Of a stretch of DNA of 64,000 nt, positions 34,767 to 44,859 are shown in pieces. The position numbers and the translations under genes are program-made. The notes under the pieces are model-generated. The model was not told where the DNA came from and did no database searches. It saw only the letters and a program-made list of their open reading frames with translations. The stretch is from a virus, in the IMG/VR virus record IMGVR_UViG_3300025141_000034, positions 61,025-125,024 of that record, one strand, 5' to 3'. Numbering within the stretch: position 1 is the first letter of the stretch; the number at the start of each line of letters is the position of its first letter.

Positions 34767-36935
34767 ATGCCAACAGATCAAGAAACAGATCAAGAAAAAA
34801 GAGATAAATTAGTAGCTGAGATCTCTGCCCTAGAGACACAGATGGCAGGACTTGACAAGACGACCGCCGAGTGGAAAAAATACAACAAGGAACTCGGAAA
34901 AGCTAGAGAGCAGCTAGTAGAGATTAGCAAGGATGCAGATACGGCAGCTAGTAGCCTATCTGCACTTGGAGCATCCGGAAAGACAGCGACAGGAGATATC
35001 CTTGCTGGTCTCAGCAAGACAGCGTCGGAGTCAAAGGAGGGGATAGACGCATACTACAAGCTGCTTGGATCTGTAAGCAAGGAGAAGAGAAAGCTATATC
35101 AGGAACTTCACGTTGCGCTAGGGACAGACTTCACAAAGGAGATGGAGAACTTTAGTGACGGTGCAGAGAAGTTAGGAAATCAGGTCGGCGGAACAATCCA
35201 GGATATGTACCAGGACTACTATGACAAGGGGTATAGGGTCTACTTCGGAGATGTTGAGGAATTCATGGAGTATGCCTCAGAGGTCTATCTATCAGTCGGG
35301 TCAGGATTCTCTGCAATGAGGTCGATGGGAGATCAGGCATCTGAGCAGATAGAGTCAGCTGCTATGATGGCAAGAGGTCTAGGCTTTAGCTCAACTGAGA
35401 TGATGGATGCCATGGACGCTCAATTTAGCAAGAGCGGTGAGTTTAGCAATAAGATCCTTAGAGAGATCACGACGTATTCTAACCTGATATCCAAGGAGAC
35501 AGGTGACTCTAACAAGGTCATAGCCAAGGGAATACTAGACATCAGGACAAACTTTGAAAGCTTTGGAAAGGTCTCTGTTGAGACAGCTGCCATGACTGTT
35601 GCAGGACTGAGATCAGTAGGCCTAGAGGTCAAGGACCTAGCGTCAATAGCTGATAAGTATATGAACTTTGACTCTGCATCTGAGTCTCTAGCAAACCTGA
35701 ATACATTAACGGGAATGCAGATCGACACCATGGCGATGATGGAGGCTGCAGCTAAGGATCCGTTTGATGCCATGATGATGCTGAGAGAGGGATTTTTAGA
35801 TACGGGCCAAGATTACACAAAGATGACCTTGCAGCAGCAGAAGGCAATAGCAGCCCAGGTCGGATTAAGCACAGAGGCAACAGCCAGGCTTCTCGATCCA
35901 AGCAGGGTCGTTGCAAACATGGAGGATCTGACAGCTGCAACTGAGGCACAGCAAAAGAAAGGTGTGGACAGCACAAAGGAGGCACTTGAAGCTCTTGAGG
36001 ATTCAATGGCCACAATTCCAGAGCACCAGCAAGAATTCAGTGATGCTGTGTTTAACACGATGGCCAACCGAGACCTCGCAGCGCTTACAGATAAGGCTGC
36101 ACTTGCGCATAAGGAGCTAACAAAGCTTGCAGCTGATCCAGCTAGGTTGAAGGGCGGATTATATAAGGACTTCCTTCCTGAGGATGCTGCTGAGAAACTC
36201 GAGGGTGATATCGCTTCACTGAAGGGCAAGACTATTGGTATTCTTAATGATGCATCAGCAGCTGTCGGTGAAAAAGCAGCATCGGTCGGTAGAAATATTC
36301 CATCCGAAATAGTAAAGAGCCTTGAAGGGACAGACGCTGAGATGGAGCTAAAGAGAGCCGGGATGATCGCTGGTGGGCACTTTGGAGAGGGTTTCAATGA
36401 TTCTGTAACAAGAGATGTGAAACGCGTCCAGGGAGACAATAAAGACGTCGCAGTAGTACCGCCAGCGGAAGACGCCGACGACCTCTACATTCCCAGGGTT
36501 GGGATGCCAAAGAGGCTAAACATGGCTGATGAGGTCCTGATCGGCAAGAGCGGCGGCCCAATAACTACGGCGATAGCAGACTTTGGTAGCGCAGTCATTC
36601 AGAATGTTGATGAGATCGTCGGAAGCATACACAGCGACTATCACGGTACAAAGGCCGTCTCTCCCACAGCAAAGGGTGTCGATGAATTTACTCCAGATCT
36701 GAAGCAAGACTTCAGTGATGCTGTGTATGGCTCGATGGCAAAGCGGAGTTCTCCACCCGGTTCCAAACATGAACGGATACCTGCTAAATTCGAGCCTATT
36801 TCGCCAGGTGTATCACCTCCCATCAATCTTAATCTTGAGATTAAGCTCGGACCAAGCACGATACTTGCTCTAAAGGATCAGATATTAAATGCTGGGCCTG
36901 TAGGGGATATTGAAATCATGAGAGAGACAGTATGA
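34767..36935 (+). CDS. Tail tape measure protein
   Basis: 722 residues, largely helical. The first ~60 residues are a heptad-rich coiled coil (EKRDKLVAEISALETQMAGL). The middle (MARGLGFSSTEMMDAMDAQF, KVSVETAAMTVAGLRSVGLEVKDLASIADKYMNFDSASESLANLNTLTGMQ) is the repetitive alpha pattern typical of tape measure proteins, which set tail length and are ejected ahead of DNA. The ending LNLEIKLGPSTILALKDQIL is beta-like. It lies between baseplate genes after the tube, as expected. T4's counterpart gp29 has 590 residues. No lytic enzyme domain was seen. Confidence 0.82.
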   Translation: MPTDQETDQEKRDKLVAEISALETQMAGLDKTTAEWKKYNKELGKAREQLVEISKDADTAASSLSALGASGKTATGDILAGLSKTASESKEGIDAYYKLLGSVSKEKRKLYQELHVALGTDFTKEMENFSDGAEKLGNQVGGTIQDMYQDYYDKGYRVYFGDVEEFMEYASEVYLSVGSGFSAMRSMGDQASEQIESAAMMARGLGFSSTEMMDAMDAQFSKSGEFSNKILREITTYSNLISKETGDSNKVIAKGILDIRTNFESFGKVSVETAAMTVAGLRSVGLEVKDLASIADKYMNFDSASESLANLNTLTGMQIDTMAMMEAAAKDPFDAMMMLREGFLDTGQDYTKMTLQQQKAIAAQVGLSTEATARLLDPSRVVANMEDLTAATEAQQKKGVDSTKEALEALEDSMATIPEHQQEFSDAVFNTMANRDLAALTDKAALAHKELTKLAADPARLKGGLYKDFLPEDAAEKLEGDIASLKGKTIGILNDASAAVGEKAASVGRNIPSEIVKSLEGTDAEMELKRAGMIAGGHFGEGFNDSVTRDVKRVQGDNKDVAVVPPAEDADDLYIPRVGMPKRLNMADEVLIGKSGGPITTAIADFGSAVIQNVDEIVGSIHSDYHGTKAVSPTAKGVDEFTPDLKQDFSDAVYGSMAKRSSPPGSKHERIPAKFEPISPGVSPPINLNLEIKLGPSTILALKDQILNAGPVGDIEIMRETV

Positions 36936-37198
36936 AAGACCTATTTTTACAACTTGAAAAGGACCCTGAGATGCAGCAGGTCCTTGCCAGCCTAACAGAG
37001 GACCAGAGAGATATTCTTCTCGCAGAGATGAGAGAGATAGCAGATAACTTTGGACGGTCACTAAAATCTCTCCAGGAGAACCTATCAGACGAGGATTCCA
37101 TCGTGAAATTTGTCGATAAGCTTGGGAAAGCTATAAGTATTGGTGACATATCAGACAATATTGGGACAGAGGTGCTACAGTGGCCAGAGAAACACTGA
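36932..37198 (+). CDS. Small helical tail-module protein
   Basis: 88 residues, acidic and helical (LEKDPEMQQVLASLTEDQRDILLAEMREIADNF). It overlaps the tape measure stop (ATGA) and itself overlaps the next large gene by 19 bases, so it belongs to the same translational unit. No family recognised. A chaperone or minor baseplate role is possible from context only. Confidence 0.6.
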   Translation: MKDLFLQLEKDPEMQQVLASLTEDQRDILLAEMREIADNFGRSLKSLQENLSDEDSIVKFVDKLGKAISIGDISDNIGTEVLQWPEKH

Positions 37199-40100
37199 GA
37201 GATTTTTTAACATCTATCGGAAGCGGAGAGGATTCTATCTCCTATAAGCTTAGAGACGACTCCGGTGACGGCTCATTCGGCAAGGGAGATGATCTCGGTG
37301 TCGATCCAAACACAGGAAAGGAGCTTGTAGATCTTACAGATAACGAAAAAGGTCTTCTGGGTGACTATCTAAATTTTATTCAAGCTGAACGTAACGTCAT
37401 CTTTAATGTTAGTCCGGGAAACACAGAGGCTGTGTCGTCAGACAGGGGAGCCTCTCTACCCCCAGCTGAAAATCAGGGTGCAGATAAGGTGTTCATTGAG
37501 ACAGGTAACTCAAGTCCGATGTCAGTTGAGTTGGGAATGTACTCTAACAGCGGACAATTTGACACAGCTGACACATCTCTAGATCAGATAGTAGACAAGA
37601 CGTCTGGAGAGGACGGTCACGATCTTCTCTCTAAGATTGGCGGAAGGGCGTTAGGCACAGAGGGAGATCTGTCAGTAAATCCTCCGATACAGTATAAGTC
37701 AACTCCCATAGGTGATAGAGAGAAGTATATTGTCAATGCATCGGTAAACATCTTAAGGAATAATAATAGATTCTCTCCTGCAGGAGATACAATTGGAGAT
37801 GCATTTTCTGAGAGAGGAAAGACAGATCAGGAGCTAGATGAGGAACAGATCCTAACATCTCAGAGGGAGTTCGGAGAGTATGATAAAAATCCCTCAGTCG
37901 TAAGCTTCGAGGAGCTTAGTAAGATTGGAGGATCTCTTCTTAAGGCATCTCTTGGAATTGAGGGAGATGTGAATAGCATAGCTCCCGAAGATCTTCGTGC
38001 AAAAAATGCAGAAGGTTTTCCCGTGATAAATGACGCTACGAAGGAGGTTGGACTATCAACTAGGTCCGGAAGGGGAGACTTTTTAACTCTAGATAGAACA
38101 GATGCATCAGACTCTATTGGATCAATGACAAGCACAGGAGATGCATCATTTGATCCATCTAATAAGTGGCTTCTTAGAGCTCGTGCTATCGCAGGTATAA
38201 AGACAGCACTAGTTGCAATTGATGCGTTTAAAAGTATTGCTTTAGAGAGCTCCGGAGGAATTGACGCTCTTGTCAATCCATCGAGGTCGCCTCATATAAG
38301 CGGAAAGAATAAATACTACGTTCAGCTTGGAATGTCAATGATTATGAACTCTATATTGGTTCCAACAGACAGACCATACACAAATTGTGTGAATATGGGT
38401 GCTAGGATAATGTTTGGCCTAGATAAAAGCCTATCAGATGTAGCATCTGAGAGTGACATTAAAGATGAGAACCTTGAAAAGTCAAAGATCATTATGACAT
38501 CACCTGGATTTAGCCTAGTCCTTGCAAGATCAATTCTTTCATCTATTAATAGGTTAAATGATACCATGTCTGATCTCTCTGGTGAGGATTTTGACTCTGT
38601 AGAAGATGCACAGGAGATTATTAACAAGCTAGGAAGAACTCGTATCATCGGTGTTTTAAATTCACTTGCAATTGTAGGGGATATAAGTCTATCAAGGGCA
38701 AAGTCAAATTCTGGAAATTTTGGATTCCCTAGATCTAATTCTGCCTGGGACGTTGATAGCCTTCCAGACGGCCCATCAACAAGGGTCTCAAAGAGTAGGA
38801 CATCTGATGGACACAACGTATCTGCCCTGTCGATGAGAACATCTGCAACTCCCTCAGCTTACGTTCTACCAGTGGGTGTTCTAAGGGCTGTGTCTAGAAT
38901 GGGAATGAGCAATACAGACACAAATCCAGCAAGGCTTCTGGCATCCACTGTGGGAAAGAAGATCTATGCAGGACAGTCTATCTCAAATGGAGGAAGAATA
39001 CCTGCATCAGTTGTCCACAGGCTTGAGGATCTACTTGACTCTGAGTATGTTCCATTTTACTTTCACGACATCAGGACAAATGAGATAGTAGCATTTCACG
39101 CATTTTTAGATAGCCTATCTGATGGCTTTACAGCTAACTTTACAGAAACAGGTGGGTACGGTCGGATGGATCCAGTCCAGACCTATAGCAACACCAAGAG
39201 GGCCATAAGCTTCTCATTTACAATAGCTGCTACATCTCCTGAGGATTTTGATGAGATGTGGTTTAAGATTAATAAGCTTACAACACTCGTCTATCCGCAG
39301 TGGACCAAGGGTGACATGATCGAGGGTCCAGACTCAACTAGATTCGTTCAGCCGTTTAGTCAGATCGTAGGCGCATCACCTCTCATGAGGCTTAGGGTTG
39401 GAGACGTGATCAAGGGCAACTATTCTAAGTTTAATCTCGGTCGTATCTTCGGAGTCGGTGAGGCAGAGGCAAATCTTGAACCACCCTCAGGTGTCGGAGG
39501 AATTTCAGCTATGATTGCCAGCGCGCTTAGGCCGCTAAAGAGAGCATCAGACGAGGTATTTTTAAAGATATTTCTTGCTGCATTTGGAAGCCCTGTAGAC
39601 TTACTTCAGCCAGGCGGGCTTCTTGGTGTGGGCGGAGGAGGACCGCTTGCCTCTAGGCTAGAATCAGCAGCTACAAAGTTACTGGGAAATGGATTTGTGA
39701 ATCCTATTTTAGGAACAATTCTTAAAAAGTTTGAGGATCCTGATAATGATATATCTGAAATGATCCCAGGCGCAGCGGGTGCAACAGGCTATGATCCGAC
39801 ACGTAATAGCCAACTTTTTGGGACCCGTGTCTTCATCAAGGCCACACAGGCATATCCCTACAGGGTTATCGGTAAGGACGGTGTAGATCTAGATACATTT
39901 GAAACAGTTAGGTTCTCTAGGCCAGTTCTTGGAATAGTCATCGGGAGAGAAGTTCTTGGAATGGACGCGCTGATAGAAAGATTTAAGGATCACTTCTCTC
40001 AATACGGGGTCCCACCGTCAGACAATATTGATAAGAGCAAGTCAAGAACACTTTACACGGTCAGCATCATAGACTGGAATGTTCCTGACGGATTTAGGGG

Positions 40101-40635
40101 AGCCAACCTCATTGTCACTCACTCAGATATCATTCACGATCCGTCACAGACATTTAGTAGATTTATGATGCCTATATTGAGCCCAGGTGCTGCATTGACA
40201 GCCGCAGGACAGAATCTAGCTAATGAGGCAGGATCTGCACTTGGAATCGATGCTAGCGGGCTATCTATATTTCTATCCCAAGAGAGAAGATTTCTAAGCG
40301 CTGAAAATAATGCAATAACTAGAGGATTTGAGAGCACCAGAGGCCGAGGTCTTGCCGGTGTCCTTAAGGGACTAAATTTTGAGTGGCTTTCTGAGAATAC
40401 AACTTGGGAGATTGACTGGGGTTCACGTGCTCCTAAGTTTTGCAAGGTGTCATGCACCTTCGCACCGATACACGACATTCCCCCTGGAATGGATCACGAG
40501 GGATTCAACAGGGCACCCATATACAATGTTGGAAGGCTATCTCGTGCGATGGGTGGAGATGCTTACGACGACGACGGTCGATCATCTCAGGAGATGTATG
40601 ATCTCGAACATAGAAAAACATTTAAGAATGAGTAA
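37180..40635 (+). CDS. Large tail/baseplate structural protein
   Basis: 1151 residues from a GTG start with AGGTG before it. The N-terminal half is low in recognisable signal, with many Asp/Ser/Gly. Residues ~620-750 (YVPFYFHDIRTNEIVAFHAFLDSLSDGF, KRAISFSFTIAATSPEDFDEMWFKINKL, MRLRVGDVIKGNY) are a well-structured beta domain often met in baseplate proteins of phages of this type. The C-terminus (FKGVSCTFAPIHDIPPGMDHEGFNRAPIYNVG-like, at 40441-40530) is also conserved in character. It is followed by a gp53/LysM-like gene, supporting a baseplate wedge or hub location. Exact counterpart unknown. Confidence 0.65.
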   Translation: MARETLRDFLTSIGSGEDSISYKLRDDSGDGSFGKGDDLGVDPNTGKELVDLTDNEKGLLGDYLNFIQAERNVIFNVSPGNTEAVSSDRGASLPPAENQGADKVFIETGNSSPMSVELGMYSNSGQFDTADTSLDQIVDKTSGEDGHDLLSKIGGRALGTEGDLSVNPPIQYKSTPIGDREKYIVNASVNILRNNNRFSPAGDTIGDAFSERGKTDQELDEEQILTSQREFGEYDKNPSVVSFEELSKIGGSLLKASLGIEGDVNSIAPEDLRAKNAEGFPVINDATKEVGLSTRSGRGDFLTLDRTDASDSIGSMTSTGDASFDPSNKWLLRARAIAGIKTALVAIDAFKSIALESSGGIDALVNPSRSPHISGKNKYYVQLGMSMIMNSILVPTDRPYTNCVNMGARIMFGLDKSLSDVASESDIKDENLEKSKIIMTSPGFSLVLARSILSSINRLNDTMSDLSGEDFDSVEDAQEIINKLGRTRIIGVLNSLAIVGDISLSRAKSNSGNFGFPRSNSAWDVDSLPDGPSTRVSKSRTSDGHNVSALSMRTSATPSAYVLPVGVLRAVSRMGMSNTDTNPARLLASTVGKKIYAGQSISNGGRIPASVVHRLEDLLDSEYVPFYFHDIRTNEIVAFHAFLDSLSDGFTANFTETGGYGRMDPVQTYSNTKRAISFSFTIAATSPEDFDEMWFKINKLTTLVYPQWTKGDMIEGPDSTRFVQPFSQIVGASPLMRLRVGDVIKGNYSKFNLGRIFGVGEAEANLEPPSGVGGISAMIASALRPLKRASDEVFLKIFLAAFGSPVDLLQPGGLLGVGGGGPLASRLESAATKLLGNGFVNPILGTILKKFEDPDNDISEMIPGAAGATGYDPTRNSQLFGTRVFIKATQAYPYRVIGKDGVDLDTFETVRFSRPVLGIVIGREVLGMDALIERFKDHFSQYGVPPSDNIDKSKSRTLYTVSIIDWNVPDGFRGANLIVTHSDIIHDPSQTFSRFMMPILSPGAALTAAGQNLANEAGSALGIDASGLSIFLSQERRFLSAENNAITRGFESTRGRGLAGVLKGLNFEWLSENTTWEIDWGSRAPKFCKVSCTFAPIHDIPPGMDHEGFNRAPIYNVGRLSRAMGGDAYDDDGRSSQEMYDLEHRKTFKNE

Positions 40636-40640
40636 CTAAG

Positions 40641-40937
40641 ATGGCAATAAGCAGATATGCAGGAATACAAAAGATCGATATGGGCAGGGGATTTGCAACT
40701 GTTAAGACCTCATCCAATATAAGAAATGCCATTAAGACAGGAGCGCTTGCGTATTCAACAGTTACCTTTAAAGAGGGACAGAGGCTTGACATACTTGCTG
40801 GTCAGAAATATGGAGATGCTAGCCTTTGGTGGATTATCGCTGCAGCATCTGGAATAGGGTGGGGGTTACAGGTCCCACCTGGAACAATTATATCCATACC
40901 TGACAATCCTGGTGCAGCTATGGCACTTATCTCCTGA
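40641..40937 (+). CDS. LysM-like baseplate wedge protein (gp53-like)
   Basis: 98 residues. YSTVTFKEGQRLDILAGQKYGDASLWWIIAAASGI then VPPGTIISIP is the LysM-like fold used by T4 gp53 and by gpX-type tail proteins, here without peptidoglycan-hydrolase parts. It would join wedge proteins around the hub. It sits 5 bases after the previous structural gene, and the next gene's preferred start is 7 bases behind it. Confidence 0.75.
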   Translation: MAISRYAGIQKIDMGRGFATVKTSSNIRNAIKTGALAYSTVTFKEGQRLDILAGQKYGDASLWWIIAAASGIGWGLQVPPGTIISIPDNPGAAMALIS

Positions 40938-40944
40938 GGAGCTC

Positions 40945-43900
40945 ATGCCTACATTTCCTAAGACATCATATCTTGCAATGACAGAGCTTATAAAGTACTA
41001 TTCATTCGACAGGTCTGTCGGTGATGTCACGCTATCTACAGCCGACTTCTTCCCGAAGAAGGAGGTTCTATCAGGGCTAGAGGATGATCAGGATCTTCTT
41101 GAGATATTTCTTGACGTGTCAAAGGGTGCCATGTTTACGTGTGACCTTCTACAGTTTCTAGCTGATAGAGCATCATCAGATAAGTCAGACAAGGCATCAG
41201 CTCTTGTTCAGGTTTACTATGAGCCCAATATCACAAATACTAGAATGGGTGCAATCCAGCCAGGATTGAGAGAGTATCAGATAGCTCCCAGCGGATACAT
41301 CTCTGAAGGAGTTACTTCTGGATTTGATGAGTATGCGTCTTACACTCTTGCTGGAAAGGCAATATCTTCACTTTGGGCCTCTTATGATTCCACAGCTGAG
41401 GCATTAGAAAAACTTTATGATCCTCTAAGCATCAGCAATACACTAAAGCTTACAACGTGGAGGGCTAAGAGTGATATAGACACTTATATTCTCGCAGAGC
41501 ACATGATGGCAGTTGCAGATCGCCCAGGTTCCATTCTTGGCGAAGGCACGCTTCGTTTTGAATTTATGGCTATAGCAGAAGACGGAACGGAAAAAAAGTT
41601 CTATCTTGACCTTGTAGAATCTGATATAAATCCCAGCAACGGCGCCACAGGAGCATCTCTTGTTGCACACATTGAGAATACGATACAGATTGCATCTCCT
41701 GAAATATCCAGTCAGGATTTAGTAACCGAGACTAGAAATTTAATTGAGTCGATTGAATCATTTGTTGGAATGAAAAAAAATATTAGACCTAATAGCATTC
41801 CTGTTGCAACACCTACAGAATTTCTTAATAACTTTAAGATAAACGGAAATCCAAAAAACCCGAGCTCATATTCTACTCCTGGACTTTCTGTCATTATCAT
41901 GCCCAATCTATCATTTAACCCTACAATGAGACATGTTGGACAGGCAGCTTTATTTTGTGCCGGTCCACCAACAACAGAGATGTCTCTGTGTGCTCCGTTT
42001 ATTAACCTTAGCTTCATTATTAACACACCAGCTGTTGACACCAATCTTACGACTAGCGCAAACATGATCTCTTTCTTAAGCGATGGAAGTCTCTCGCTGG
42101 GAACGGTTGACTATGCCATGGCAAATTCATTGCCATCTGATATTGGAAAAACTGGCGGGTTTATAGATTTAGGCTTCATTGGAGCAGGTGACAAGGGGTC
42201 TGTGTCATCAGAGGGCGCTGCTGTGACTAGATCGGGAATGGATCTATTTATGTCACCTCAGACTCTTGTCAACATGGACATTAACCAGGAGAGGTCAAAT
42301 CCAGTCATTGATCCCACACAGCCGCTTATGTCACTTGATGGAATAACTGTGAAGGAGTATCAATCTGGCTGGGGTCTTATAGGGTTTAAGAGAGCGACTA
42401 TAAACATAACACTTCATGATAGATCTCGGCTTGGTGAGGTTGCTCACTTTATAGCACCTGCATCTTTTGGACAGGTTAGCTCATTTTTAGAATTTGGCTG
42501 GTCACATCCTAACGGTGACATAGCGACTGGAAGCCCGTGGGGAATTTTTCTAAATTCGCTTAGAAATTCTGGAAAGTATAGGCTTATAAAGGGAAATTAC
42601 TCTATGACATCAACCGGTCAGGTGAAGATCACCCTAGAGATGGGCTCATCAGGAGGCGAAGACTCAAAAACAACACATGTCTGTACAGGTCAGTATGTCC
42701 ACACATCTCTAGTAAAGGGTGTCCTAAGGGAGATTAAGGCTCAATTAGTTAAGCAGGCTAGAGATCCGCTTGGTGTAAGTGTAGATGTAATGGCAAAGCT
42801 GCATGTTTCAACGAAAGGATCAGGGGGAAATCAGCTAATAGACAGGTCAATCTATGACAATCTTAGAAATGCAAGAGAGAAGTTATTTTCTGGTATGATG
42901 GCTGGTGAAGAGATGGAGGAAATACTATCACACACGTGGTCAGCTCTTGAGACACCTGGTACTGAGGGAGATGAGACATATGTCAGAAAGGTTTCAGTTA
43001 AGTCTATGCTTGGTGATGTATTTGACAATTTAAATCCCTGTACAACATCCTCAGATGATCCGTTTATCTCTAATCTTTCGTGGTCAGCTTACAAGCCTGG
43101 ATTAAACTTTGCTGATATTTCTATAGCAGTTGATAGACAACAGGGTGGTAGCGATGCCCTAGACCTCACTAATCCGCCAGAGACTGTGACGCCAGAAGAC
43201 AATGACGAAGAAGCTGAGGGAGAAGAGGAAGGATCAGAAGGTGCAGACGAAGATGTCACACCTGGGAATGACCTTATCCCTGACGTTGAGGGTGTTGGAG
43301 ACTGGGTGTCACTTGGAAAGGCAATGGCTGTCTTAGTTGCAAAGCCCCTCGCTGCTACAGGAAGATACGACGAGGTTCAGCTTATCTTCTATGGATTTAA
43401 TGAGTGTGCAGGAGCTCTTGCTGGACGTGAGATCTCATGTTTTCCGATAAGATACAGTACACTAAAGGGAAGGATAGCAGAGGCTGCAAAGAAAAATCCA
43501 AATGTAACAACAGCAACTATCAATAGTATTCTCGGTGATCTTGTTAACAACGGTGCAGCAAAACCGTACGGATTCGATGACCTCTACACCAAGGCGAGAA
43601 ATCTTCAGGAAATTGCTGACGCTGAGAGAAAGAAGAAAGAGGCGGCCGCCGCGGCTGCGGAAGAAGCCGGCGAGCCTCTCCCCAAGGAGGATTCAGTAGA
43701 AGATGAGACTCCGAAGTTTAATCTACGAGAGGCTGTTATTAAAGAAATGTATGACCTCGGCTTACCGATGCCTAAATTTAAGATACCGACACTAAAGATA
43801 CTTCTTGAGGCAGTTCCTGCTGTCACATTTCCAACAGGTCACAGCAACCCACCTATCAGAGATAGATCTAAGACAATTCTTCGGATTCACGTTCTTGACT

Positions 43901-44817
43901 CAAACTCATCATCTCATCCAGGCGAACAGCTGATCTTAGACTCAATATCAACAGGGGATGTTCCATCTCTATTTTCAAACTGGAATGTCCAGAAGGGTGA
44001 TATCTCCGGAATCGGAAGGGCTATTGATAGCGTCTACTCCGCAGTTGATCCAGAGACACTTGATAGCCTAATCACAGAGGGCTCAAAAACCGCTCCAGGA
44101 TCTGAAAATCAGTACGATTCATTAAAGTTTTTTGCCGCAAAGTCATCAAGAAAGAACATTCATAGGTTCATTAAGAGCAAGGTTCCAACAGTTCAGTTTG
44201 GAACAGCATTTAGCCCATTTAAGGATATAAGCATATCTGGAATGTCCAGCGGTGCTCTCTTCGACGCCCTCTTGTCGGCAGCATACAGAGAAAAATCAGA
44301 CCCTCAGACAAAGCTTGGAAATAAGACAGGAATTGAGGAGGTGACAGTTGTTCCAGTTACTGCAAAGGCGTCTGGCTTAGGAAATCCGATGTTTCACTAT
44401 GGGCAACAATTTTACCTTGACCTCAACACTGGCACGACAGCAGACAATATCTTTACAGTTCGTGACGTAACACATACCCTAGGTCCGGGAAAATTTGAAA
44501 CAGATATCAGTTTCTATCCATCTGGACAAAACTCTTCTGTCAGCTCCATCCGAGGCAATATGATCTCTGCTCTAGCGACGCTTGATAAGGCTAGTGGCCC
44601 ACGTACAAAAAGTCCGACAAATCTCCCAGAGCCACCCTCATCAGATATTCCGCTAACCGATCCCAAGACAGGCATTATTACAGGCCTTCTCGGGAGGATT
44701 CGGGGTAGCCGACAAAAAAGGCTGGAGGTCAGGCAGGAGCAGGCAGAAGCTGCTAAGAGAGTTGCTGAGGCAAGTGATGAGGCTGACGACTTTTATTGGA
44801 ATCTGGATCCAGAATAA
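40945..44817 (+). CDS. Very large baseplate/tail hub protein
   Basis: About 1290 residues. ATG 40945 follows GAGGAG at 40935-40940; the GTG at 40912 in the same frame would overlap the LysM gene. Residues ~470-600 (VKEYQSGWGLIGFKRATINITLHDRSRLGEVAHFI, FLEFGWSHP) form a hub-like beta domain. Residues ~750-790 are an acidic Glu/Asp linker, ~900-930 an Ala/Lys/Glu helix (KKKEAAAAAAEEAGE), then a second beta domain ending in FTVRDVTHTLGPGKFETDISFYPSG, typical of tail hub or base of spike proteins. The C-terminus is basic then acidic. Role within the baseplate is inferred. Confidence 0.65.
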   Translation: MPTFPKTSYLAMTELIKYYSFDRSVGDVTLSTADFFPKKEVLSGLEDDQDLLEIFLDVSKGAMFTCDLLQFLADRASSDKSDKASALVQVYYEPNITNTRMGAIQPGLREYQIAPSGYISEGVTSGFDEYASYTLAGKAISSLWASYDSTAEALEKLYDPLSISNTLKLTTWRAKSDIDTYILAEHMMAVADRPGSILGEGTLRFEFMAIAEDGTEKKFYLDLVESDINPSNGATGASLVAHIENTIQIASPEISSQDLVTETRNLIESIESFVGMKKNIRPNSIPVATPTEFLNNFKINGNPKNPSSYSTPGLSVIIMPNLSFNPTMRHVGQAALFCAGPPTTEMSLCAPFINLSFIINTPAVDTNLTTSANMISFLSDGSLSLGTVDYAMANSLPSDIGKTGGFIDLGFIGAGDKGSVSSEGAAVTRSGMDLFMSPQTLVNMDINQERSNPVIDPTQPLMSLDGITVKEYQSGWGLIGFKRATINITLHDRSRLGEVAHFIAPASFGQVSSFLEFGWSHPNGDIATGSPWGIFLNSLRNSGKYRLIKGNYSMTSTGQVKITLEMGSSGGEDSKTTHVCTGQYVHTSLVKGVLREIKAQLVKQARDPLGVSVDVMAKLHVSTKGSGGNQLIDRSIYDNLRNAREKLFSGMMAGEEMEEILSHTWSALETPGTEGDETYVRKVSVKSMLGDVFDNLNPCTTSSDDPFISNLSWSAYKPGLNFADISIAVDRQQGGSDALDLTNPPETVTPEDNDEEAEGEEEGSEGADEDVTPGNDLIPDVEGVGDWVSLGKAMAVLVAKPLAATGRYDEVQLIFYGFNECAGALAGREISCFPIRYSTLKGRIAEAAKKNPNVTTATINSILGDLVNNGAAKPYGFDDLYTKARNLQEIADAERKKKEAAAAAAEEAGEPLPKEDSVEDETPKFNLREAVIKEMYDLGLPMPKFKIPTLKILLEAVPAVTFPTGHSNPPIRDRSKTILRIHVLDSNSSSHPGEQLILDSISTGDVPSLFSNWNVQKGDISGIGRAIDSVYSAVDPETLDSLITEGSKTAPGSENQYDSLKFFAAKSSRKNIHRFIKSKVPTVQFGTAFSPFKDISISGMSSGALFDALLSAAYREKSDPQTKLGNKTGIEEVTVVPVTAKASGLGNPMFHYGQQFYLDLNTGTTADNIFTVRDVTHTLGPGKFETDISFYPSGQNSSVSSIRGNMISALATLDKASGPRTKSPTNLPEPPSSDIPLTDPKTGIITGLLGRIRGSRQKRLEVRQEQAEAAKRVAEASDEADDFYWNLDPE

Positions 44818-44859
44818 TTGTCTGTACAGTCATCATGGTTTAGTTAAGATATATGTGTG

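Noticed and set aside
35813-36439. 208-codon minus-strand frame
   Set aside because: Lies entirely inside the tape measure gene on the other strand; Ser/Ala/Pro composition without domain signal. All credible genes are on the + strand.
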